Assembly (NCBI RefSeq): GCF_964340395.1
Contig: NC_135553.1
Location: 18,762,501 to 18,826,500 of the forward strand
Source: Glandiceps talaboti
Taxonomy: Eukaryota; Hemichordata; Enteropneusta; Spengelidae
Reading direction: 5' to 3'
DNA: 64,000 nucleotides
Part shown: piece after piece, positions 37,601 to 64,000 of the stretch
Numbering within the stretch: position 1 is the stretch's first letter
Layout of the letters: each line of letters opens with the position of its first letter
Notes under the pieces: generated by a model
Databases searched by the model: none
Told to the model about the DNA's origin: nothing
Seen by the model: the letters and a program-made list of their open reading frames with translations, nothing else
Made by a program: the position numbers and the translations under genes

Positions 37601-38650
37601 GAAGGAAGCCAACGACAGCATCGGCTATTTCGACAGCATTTTACACCCAGCTCGATTTGATACAAAACAGCAAAAAAAAAAAGACGGATAGATTGAATAA
37701 AACTCCAAAGAAAGTAAAAATGTATTGATGGTGGGTTGTACACTTTCAGTATAACTTTCTCATTACACAAAGTTTACCTTGTTAAGTGGCGAACCTTCTT
37801 TCGTTGTAAGTCCTCCAACCAAGACAACATTTGGCATCAGTGGACGTGGGAATTCCAATGAGAAATCTGCATTAAAGATCCATAGCTCGGCATTGGCAAT
37901 CGAATCCTTCAAGTGTACATCTGGGTTAATTCCATATCTGACCTTGAACTCATTATAATAATCTAACGTCATCAATGACAAAAAAAGTTGTACCATCAGG
38001 TACATCGCAGAATTTTTCAGTCTCTCTGTGAAAGTCATTTTGTCAGTTAGTCCAGACATCATTTCTGGCACATATGCCGGATTATTTGGTACGTTGTATA
38101 GACGTGCCATGACAGGTGCTATGGTGCTGGCGGTGAGGGCGATATACTTGACCGATAATACTTCCGCGATAATGGCTGGACAGATATATATCATATCACC
38201 GATCATTACATCGAATTTCTTCTCTCGTAATATATCTACGAGTACGTTGTCTCTGACAACAGATTCGCATTCTTCGACCTGAAATGTCAGAGCTTCTGAG
38301 CTACTGACGTTCGGGTTCATGATCTCTCCTCTGAGGCCAGCAGCTGCAACTTGGTATAACCAGTATTCGAAAGCGTCTAGAGTATGCATACTCAGATAGA
38401 CTTCAACATCAAACATTTCTCTATGTTTGGCCGGAACTCTGTGTTCGTACATGTTGCTGATCAGTATTGTAACGTTGTGTCCACGACGGTGTAGCTCTTC
38501 CCCGATTGCACTAATAGTCGTGTAATGGCTACCCTCTCCTGGGCCAGGTAGTAGTAGTATCCGCGAGGCTTTACCTTCCTGGAGCGATGCTGCCATCACT
38601 GCCAACACAGTTATAAACACAACTTGGATAGAAGTGGTCCCGGTATCCAT
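34350..38650 (-). CDS. UDP-glycosyltransferase (UDP-glucuronosyltransferase family), complete, four exons
   Basis: Joining 38,650-37,778, 37,178-36,959, 35,686-35,467 and 34,629-34,350 gives an open frame of 530 aa, the usual UGT length. The family transfers a sugar from a UDP-sugar to small lipophilic substrates in the ER lumen. Seen here: a hydrophobic signal peptide (about 1-28); catalytic-type His42 in GEGSH; Asp152 in FDVMIGD, the likely partner of that His; the donor-binding signature from WLPQNDLLGHPKTK through INHGG to FGDQ across exons 2-3; one membrane segment at about 489-511; and a KIKEN tail, a KxKxx ER-retrieval signal. Intron phases are 0, 1 and 2. No stop or frameshift was seen, so it looks functional. 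The sugar donor and substrate cannot be told from the sequence. Confidence 0.93.
35467..35686 (-). CDS. UGT exon 3 (UDP-sugar signature)
   Basis: 220 nt, residues 365-438. Acceptor catatag/GACACC restores GHPKTK. It carries FINHGGLNGIYEAMYHGVP and GIPLFGDQ, which bind the UDP-sugar. The donor AATAA/gtaagg is in phase 2. Confidence 0.93.
35735..36650 (-). mobile_element. Inverted copy of the TCTG/~147-bp-repeat element inside UGT intron 2
   Basis: ccttacgggaggtaaaaat at about 36,632-36,650 is the reverse complement of the left end at 20.74 kb. A (GACA)n run at about 36,571-36,598 is the reverse of its TCTG tract. Phrases such as cattaattatgcaaattac recur at about 35,870, 36,025, 36,168 and 36,305, a period of about 140-155 bp, as in the first copy. 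The far end blends into the intron near 35,735 and may be truncated. Confidence 0.65.
36959..37178 (-). CDS. UGT exon 2 (start of UDP-sugar-binding domain)
   Basis: 220 nt, residues 292-365. Acceptor cgtcacag/GAACTG, then ELEEFVQSSGRHGIVVFSLG, the family's conserved start of the donor domain, ending in WLPQNDLLG. The donor TTGG/gtaggt is in phase 1. It is too short to be evident as a free-standing frame. Confidence 0.9.
37778..38650 (-). CDS. UGT exon 1 (signal peptide and acceptor-binding domain)
   Basis: Residues 1-291. The start ATG at 38,650 heads a signal peptide followed by SRILLLPGPGEGSHYTT. The donor reads AACAAG/gtaaac in phase 0. A single large first exon for the N-terminal domain is typical of animal UGT genes. 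Confidence 0.92.
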
Positions 38651-38689
38651 GATTCAAATGCTACAATCAATCCTTTCAAACCTCCAATA

Positions 38690-38705
38690 CCCAAAATATA
38701 TACAG
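38690..38705 (-). promoter_or_regulatory. Possible TATA box of the UGT gene
   Basis: Minus-strand TATATATTTT at about 38,702-38,693 lies about 45-50 nt upstream of the start ATG, leaving room for a short 5' UTR. It was judged by sequence only. Confidence 0.3.
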
Positions 38706-38759
38706 TTCACTGAAACACGTACGTGCAGTGTGACTCACATTACAATTTACCTGACCTCA

Positions 38760-40800
<2,041 letters not shown>

Positions 40801-40808
40801 CTTATCAT

Positions 40809-40977
40809 TAGTCTTGCTGCTAGACGTTCGGGCTTTCTTTCGATGCTATAACTATAAGCGAACGAAGTTCGCATGTGAGGGCCTGCCCGAACACTCGGAT
40901 GTTCCATCCTCGATAGCGTTGTTCGGCTGTGTGTCGTATTTTATCGGAAGAACATCCGAGGGCTAGCTGATAGACTA
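40809..40977. mobile_element. MITE copy 1, 169 bp, with perfect 9-bp target duplication
   Basis: The terminal inverted repeat begins TAGTCT and ends AGACTA, with imperfect extension to about 17 bp (TAGTCTTGCTGCTAGAC against TAGTCTATCAGCTAGCC). The flanks are CCTTATCAT at 40,800-40,808 and CCTTATCAT at 40,978-40,986, a perfect 9-bp duplication. The body matches the second copy at 48.7 kb (gttcgggctttctttcgatg through aacatccgagggctagctga). It lies 45 bp beyond the stop codon of the death-fold gene, probably in its 3' UTR. There is no coding capacity. The 9-bp duplication suits a Mutator-like superfamily. Confidence 0.85.
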
Positions 40978-41021
40978 CCTTATCATGTAAATATCAGACT
41001 TTCCACCAGGTCACGTCAAGT

Positions 41022-57873
<16,852 letters not shown>

Positions 57874-57927
57874 TTTTTGTCACGAATATCTTTCACAGAT
57901 CGTCAAGTTGCTTTCTCCCACCACGTA

Positions 57928-57934
57928 ATATATA
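57928..57934 (-). promoter_or_regulatory. Possible TATA box of the death-fold gene
   Basis: Minus-strand TATATAT 55 nt upstream of the start ATG, in the context gctatatattacg. It would place transcription start about 25-30 nt before the ATG. Confidence 0.35.
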
Positions 57935-58099
57935 GCGTACAAACACAGGAGGCATGAAGTGTTTTGTAAAGCGAATGTTAGTCCCTCATCGCGTGTTTCA
58001 TACCTCAAACATTCGATGACAGGCTGCTGCTGCTGCTGCTACTGTAAACACATATTTGCAACTGTAGCGACGTCTAGTTCCACAATAGCAAATAAAGAT

Positions 58100-59700
58100 T
58101 TGCTCGCTTAACCTATAAACAGTCGAACAATGTTTATGTGATGGGCTTAGATGGGATTTCACAAACACCGACTTCTCCAATTACCCAAGTCCCCCTTTGT
58201 GCATCGGGTATCAATTCCATGGAAGTGTAAATGTCACGTCAGAAAAGCATTCGCCCCATTGAGGAATACAAGATACAGAATCCTTCCTAACGCTATTTTG
58301 CCAGATGAAGGTATACATGTGCATTCATTGTGTCATTGGGATTTTGTAGCTATTCAAACAGACAATGATGAACACTATTTGATTACTAAACCCAATAGCA
58401 CTTCCAATTTCTCAATATCCTCCTTAAATATGGAAGTAACTAACACCTGTGGACCACACGCTGGAAAACAACTTTAACGAATGAGTGTTCTCATAACTAG
58501 CCATGGAAATTGTTGTCAACACCGCCAACTTTTTTCTCACATCACATCTAATACGCCTTTACTCTTACTGCTTGAATAAAACACATCAATGACATGTGCA
58601 AACGCATCTGTAATATATTGGTCCCTCGAGGTTAGCGTAGCAACACTTGTTGTTAGGGAGCGACTGCGACTTCACCTTGATCGAATACCTTGACCATTTC
58701 AGTACGGTATGCGTCCCTGGAACACGAACCGCTTGTAATACGTTGCTTGTACATACAACGGCTATGCAAGGATAGAGTTGCTTTTCTAAAGCTCTACTGG
58801 TAAAACTAGATAGCCTTGCGTGTATCTGCCTGTGCCACGACGACGTCCAGCATCTGACTCGACAAGCTTATAACACAGACAAGCCTGTGCTTATAACAAG
58901 TTAAGTACGTTGGTTCTTCGCGCCAATCGATCAGGACGCACTTGGTACATTCAAAGTTCCAACACTCGACCGAATAGTGGACAATAGTGCAAAGATCTTT
59001 GAAAGATTTATGTTCACAAGTTATCGATTTTCTTTTGGATTATGCACGACAACCTACTCGTATTTCCACTATGATCAAAAAAGTGGCGACCCCATTCATG
59101 ATTCATGTGTGTATACCCGTAAAAGTTTAAAAACATTGACGTTAATACAATAGATTTATGCGCACTGTTACAATGCGGTACATGTAAAATACATACCTTA
59201 GTTTTCCCGTGGGCGCCCCTTTCAATCCAGCATTATTCACCCTGTCTCGGTATTCTTACTTTTACCGATCAAAATCAAATAAGCAACACTCAAGTAAGAT
59301 TAATTCATCGAAACTAAATGTACATGTAAAGTAGTTTGGATCATTTTAATGAAGTGACCGGATTAGTAGGGATCATAAGGTCCCCACATTTTTACGGTAA
59401 GGAATAATATCCCCGGTAGTACCGGTATTATATCAACAGGTGCATTAAATGTACAGGTGTGTTATGTGTCCCCCAGGGAATATAGGTATGTGTCTAGAAG
59501 ACTAGCGTTCTGTGCATGTATTGGTATTATACAGGTCACCAGACTATTGGGGTTTAATTCGTGATGTCACGTCGTATAGTGTATCAATACCATCGAGAAC
59601 TTCATCAATTATGAAGCAAAGACGAATATACAACGAGTAAGCGAGTAAGTAGTAGTTCAGAAGTTCAATATTTCATAGCATGACCAGATTCAGCAATTGA
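58100..59700. other. Intergenic stretch upstream of the death-fold gene
   Basis: This includes the presumed upstream regulatory region and a short CTG run at about 58,022-58,037. A 108-codon plus-strand frame at 58,151-58,477 shows no domain, and its composition does not resemble the genuine exons. Confidence 0.45.
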
Positions 59701-59718
59701 AGTAATAGCCCATGGAGA

Positions 59719-60040
<322 letters not shown>

Positions 60041-61318
60041 GTCACTACAGTTTATTCTCCAGCACAATAAAACACACAATTTAGTAAATGAAATGTTGTT
60101 AAAATCAAACTTACCGGATGTGTTAAACGTAAACTTCACAAGTTTATTGATCATTCAATTTTTCTCATTCACTAACTCGACATTGAAGGTAATATCAACA
60201 TTTGTGAGTGAAATCGATTATATATATTTGATACAAAAAGTAGAAATGAAGTCACAATATGGAATTTAACCATTTAAGTTTGTGGTCGATACTTTTAACG
60301 CGATTACACGAAGTTTCCATTTACTTTGGCAATGCATTCGGTCGATGTGTTCGAATTTAAATGTCGAATAAATCTTGAGAGAAAAATGAATAAAATTATA
60401 AGCTTATATGTTCGTGGAATCTTCTGGGAATGTATAGCTAATAAGCTGGGGTCAATATATAAGAGAGTCTCAATACTTCCACCAATCAACAGCTAGCAGT
60501 CTGAGCATTACATTTGTTTTCCATGGGTGTCACTGTAACACCTTAGTTAAAATTGATGATTCGGTCGGTCGGTTAAAAAGAAGAAGATAGTATATTTTTT
60601 TTTAAAAAGAAGAAGTAAGTGTGTGTGTTCATGTTAGTGATACTTTGAATTTATAATTCTACGGAAATGTATCTGGATATAATTTTTTCGATCAAACAAC
60701 CAACAATATGTGTTCACTGAATATTGTTGAATGCCCAATAATTACATACTGTACATGTTAATTACATGTATATATGATTTATAAGTAGTATTAATCTGGT
60801 GAAATTGTGATTCAGTTGGGGTGCTGATTTTTTGGGTGCGGACTCCAAAATCAATTTCATTGGATATATCGCACCATATAATTTGTGTACTGCTATGCAT
60901 TTAAAGGCGTTTACCCACAGGTGTACGATATTACGATTATAAAGGCATTGTATCTAAGAAAAAATTTCAAACAATGTTCTAATCGCATCTTTAACAGTCT
61001 ATCAATGAAAATGAAATGACAATCAGAAGGAAACTTTTAATCAAGGCATGTATTTAATTAAATATCCATAATTTCAACAATAAACGGCTATTTTTGTTCA
61101 GATACGCGCTCGTTGGGTTGCCAACTAATAATATCAGTGACGTTGTGGTTGCTTTTAATTCTGGCGTGGAGGGCGTCGGTTTAAAAACAAAATCACCAGA
61201 ATGAAGAAATACTAATACATGTACATGTAAATAGGATCGGCCGGGTCATGAGAAATACAAGCCTTGAGAAAGGCCGTCCTCATATTTAATGCATGCTTTT
61301 TATATAGATATCTTGCAA

Positions 61319-61489
61319 ACAGACAAACAAACAAACAAACAAACAAACAAACAACAAACAAACAAACAACAAACAACAAACAAACAAGCATGCATGCCAT
61401 GAGAAACAGAGACATGCATACATACATACATACATACATACATACATACATACATACATACATACATACATACATACATACATACATAG

Positions 61490-61521
<32 letters not shown>

Positions 61522-61569
61522 CATACATACATACATACATACATACATACATACATACATACATACATA
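61319..61569. repeat. (AAAC)n and (CATA)n microsatellites
   Basis: AAAC at about 61,319-61,387, then CATA at about 61,413-61,569, with one agtt interruption. Confidence 0.95.
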
Positions 61570-61736
61570 AATACATAAGAGATGTAAAAGGTTAAAACAT
61601 AACCTCATTTTAACTGCCATTGACACACAAAGGTAACAAACAAATCATCTAAACGAAAGAAAAGATAAAGATAGACACAAATACTGTTAGGGGGTCAGTA
61701 TTCAAATAAACAATAAGTTAAGTGGTTTGAAAATCC

Positions 61737-61748
61737 TACGCATGCGCA
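61737..61748 (+). promoter_or_regulatory. NRF1-type palindromic site
   Basis: TACGCATGCGCA differs by one base from the NRF1 consensus YGCGCAYGCGCR. It lies about 145 bp before the first coding exon of the downstream gene. A tcATGGCGGat (YY1-like) follows at 61,766-61,776. Together they suggest a TATA-less housekeeping-type promoter. Confidence 0.5.
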
Positions 61749-61767
61749 TTTTAAGGCATTTTTCATC

Positions 61768-61782
61768 ATGGCGGATGTTTGA
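61768..61782 (+). other. Short upstream ORF
   Basis: ATG GCG GAT GTT TGA encodes four residues before the main start at 61,893. If it lies in the 5' UTR it could damp translation. It overlaps the YY1-like motif, so the transcript may instead start downstream of it. Confidence 0.3.
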
Positions 61783-61892
61783 AAGAAGTGGTCAGCTGTC
61801 GATGCAAAAGCGATAATTTGATAGAAAACTGCAAGCGATCCTTCTAGCTTGACATTTATTCTTCCCAGTAGTTCAACAAACATATAGAAAGT

Positions 61893-61901
61893 ATGAGTAA
61901 G
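61893..61901 (+). CDS. FBF1-like exon 1 (MSK micro-exon)
   Basis: ATG AGT AAG then gtaaga donor, phase 0. The start was chosen because it is the first ATG that splices in frame to exon 2. Confidence 0.5.
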
Positions 61902-62958
61902 GTAAGAGATTATGACTTTCAGCGAGAGTTTTCGAACATGCAGGCCGTATTTACGTTAAAGGTTCAGTACTTAATCTAGCGTCCCTTGCAACCGTTGCTG
62001 GAATAAAGCCAAGTACATGAATGTCGTTAACTTATTCACCGTGTTTTATCATGAATATTTGTAGAATAGATATCAAAATTTGTACGTCTTCACTGTTTCT
62101 TGTTTGTTACAGTCATCTACATTTCCAGGACTTGGAGGTCGGAGAAGTGGTCGAGGTAAGTGTCAAAACAATACTTATTATTATTGACTGTTTAACAGTA
62201 ATAGTCTAATACTAATAATTTGTACTTGAAGTCAACAAATGTCCAATTCATTGATTCAAACTATTGGCGCTGAATGTAAATAAGATAGTAATAATATGGT
62301 GGGTTAACCGAAAAGAAATGGAAAGAAGTAAAGTTTGAGAATTGTTTTGTGAATATATTGAACGAAGTATGTACATAGCCCATGTCAATCAGAATCTACT
62401 AGCCAAGTGCTTGCACGGCAAGTGTTAGTTCTGCTTGCACACCGGGTAATTCGGGACCCGATTCTGACAGTTGTCCCTCCCTTGTCATGTCAGTAATCTA
62501 GACCATACACTGTCTGCAAGGCAAGTGACGAAGTGTGAGTCTGTGACTTGATTCTGACTGTTTTCACTCAAGCTAGACGTGAATAGTATTGTATTTATTA
62601 TCTAAATATTTATAGTTTATGACTCTGTTACAAACCAGAAATTCACCACTCTCAAAATTCCAAAACTGTTATTCATCTTTGCACAGAGATCTACACCAGA
62701 GCAATGTGCGGCAGTGCCAATCTCAATCCCTTTACTCACCAATACACACACAGCCTCTACTGTGCCACTATGCCTTTTCTTCAATTCTCATTAAATTGAA
62801 TGTTTTACTTTGATCTTGACAGCAAGAGACAACTCATTAGATGACGTTTTGGGTGATTTACTGGGTAGTGATCATGAAGGTAAGGATTGTACATGCATAT
62901 AATTAGGATCAATGTAGTTGGACTCAGTATATTATAACCAACACAGGCATAAACACAT

Positions 62959-63011
<53 letters not shown>

Positions 63012-63836
63012 TACATACATACATACAGAGTGTGAGTGGAATGTTTTAAATATACATAACAATAATTTATATTAATCATTGCCCATGTGATATCAAATTC
63101 ATTGTTGAACAAAGTAACCCTAAAACTGATGAGATAAAGTAACCTTGGTTCAGTTTTGTGCACAATTATTGATGACATAACATTGTTCATACTTAAAAGC
63201 AATGAGTGCAATGTTCAACCAACTCTGATGACTATAAATGCCATCGGTTCTCACCTATGTGAGTTTAACCTTCAATCTTTTTGAATGATAGTCACTTAGC
63301 ACCATTTAGTTAATTTTACTTGTCTCCTCTGAATGTAATGCTAGTATATGTACCTGTAATACTACTTACAACGAGTAACACCGAAGTAAAGCACTTTCTC
63401 TATGTGCTACACTCATTTATAGCATTCATGTCAAGTGTAAAAGTATATTTTTTCACTTGCTTTATTTTAACAAGTCTAGCATGTGGCCTTTCTAATGTGG
63501 TCAATTAGCAAATGAAACAGTATACTTCTACACTTGATATATGGATGCTATAAATGATTGTGGTACATAAAGAAAATGCTTTACTTTGATGTTATAGAAT
63601 GTACATTTGTACTTCAATCATAGACCCATGAAGGGGCTATGCTTCAATGCTGAAATCACTGTTCAAGTGTCTGTTTTTAACCCTAAATTATGTCATGGAC
63701 ATAATCTTTTACATGGACTTGACTTGAACTTGAAGGGGGTTAATCATGTTCTTGTTGACTGATTTCTTTCAGATGAACCTCCTAAAAGGAAGTTTGGTGT
63801 ACGTAGCAGTCCAGTGACAGTACCTAGTGCAAAAAA
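61893..63836 (+). CDS. Gene 5' end, FBF1-like N-terminus (partial, runs off the window)
   Basis: Four small exons, 61,893-61,901, 62,113-62,155, 62,823-62,879 and 63,773-63,836, join in frame (phases 0, 1, 1, 2). They give MSK, then SSTFPGLGGRRSGR, then ARDNSLDDVLGDLLGSDHE, then DEPPKRKFGVRSSPVTV and SAK. The SLDDVLGDLLG block followed by Pro/Lys/Arg-rich sequence resembles the N-terminus of Fas-binding factor 1, a distal-appendage (transition-fibre) protein needed for ciliogenesis. The exon chain is convincing from splice sites, but the FBF1 identity rests on a short motif. The remainder lies beyond position 64,000. Confidence 0.6.
62113..62155 (+). CDS. FBF1-like exon 2
   Basis: 43 nt after ttgtttgttacag, encoding SSTFPGLGGRRSGR, then donor CGAG/gtaagt, phase 1. 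Confidence 0.6.
62823..62879 (+). CDS. FBF1-like exon 3
   Basis: 57 nt after tgatcttgacag, encoding RDNSLDDVLGDLLGSDHE with donor GAAG/gtaagg, phase 1. The acidic-hydrophobic SLDDVLGDLLG is the diagnostic block. Confidence 0.65.
62956..63026. repeat. (CA)n-(CATA)n microsatellite
   Basis: About 52 bp CA then five CATA units, in intron 3 of the FBF1-like gene. Confidence 0.95.
63773..63836 (+). CDS. FBF1-like exon 4
   Basis: 64 nt after gatttctttcag, encoding DEPPKRKFGVRSSPVTV..., donor AAAAAA/gtaggt, phase 2. Reading through the donor meets TAG at once, supporting splicing here. Confidence 0.6.
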
Positions 63837-64000
63837 GTAGGTGATTTTCAACTTTTACTTGATTCGGAACAAAAATACTGTTAATACAATATCTTTCTGT
63901 CTAAGATGCCCAGTTCATTTAAATTTTCTTGAGTTTGGGAAATTTGTGGGTACCATAGGGAATTATGCAATTATGCAGATTTGATGACAAAAATGGCAAA

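Noticed and set aside
58151-58477. 108-codon plus-strand frame upstream of the death-fold gene
   Set aside because: No recognised domain, no splice partners, and unremarkable composition. Kept only as part of an intergenic entry.

Overview
This is animal nuclear DNA, not bacterial. Genes are split into short exons with GT-AG introns, GC is low, microsatellites are abundant, and there are many decayed transposons. The protein families (a UDP-glycosyltransferase with vertebrate-like exon lengths, and a CARD plus Death plus TRADD-N-like adaptor) fit a marine invertebrate, most likely an invertebrate deuterostome (hemichordate, amphioxus or echinoderm grade). The species cannot be fixed from the sequence alone.

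Layout. (1) 1-20.7 kb is a gene-free array of duplicated repeat modules. A module of roughly 4.5 kb recurs around 6.6-11.4, 11.4-16.0 and 16.0-18.4 kb, with a partial copy at 1-2.5 kb. Each copy has a decayed Penelope/hammerhead-like motif. A second module at 2.3-4.7 and 18.3-20.7 kb carries a dead non-LTR reverse-transcriptase fragment. (2) 20.7-22.0 kb is an element with a terminal hairpin, a TCTG microsatellite and ~147-bp internal tandem repeats; a related copy lies inverted inside the UGT gene. (3) 22.3-34.3 kb has no confident gene. It holds two tiny candidate exons, a perfect 70-bp-arm palindrome with a hammerhead core in each arm, TA/CA tracts, and a diverged tandem repeat carrying RFX X-box-like sites. 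(4) 34.35-38.65 kb, minus strand: a complete four-exon UDP-glycosyltransferase gene (530 aa). (5) 41.02-57.87 kb, minus strand: a nine-exon gene that joins into an unbroken 650-aa protein, CARD - Death - basic linker - TRADD-N-like - alpha-helical C-terminus, with all eight introns in phase 1. (6) 61.89 kb to the window end, plus strand: the first four small exons of a gene whose N-terminus resembles the ciliary/centriolar protein FBF1.

The three genes have unrelated likely jobs: conjugation of small lipophilic molecules in the ER, death-fold signalling probably tied to innate immunity or apoptosis, and possibly ciliary assembly. Nothing suggests co-regulation as an operon. The most interesting items are the domain architecture and uniform intron phase of the death-fold adaptor, a new-looking ~154-169-bp MITE inserted twice in that gene with perfect 9-bp target duplications, and the hammerhead-bearing palindrome. 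Exon boundaries were set by hand from splice sites and reading-frame continuity; no transcript data were available.
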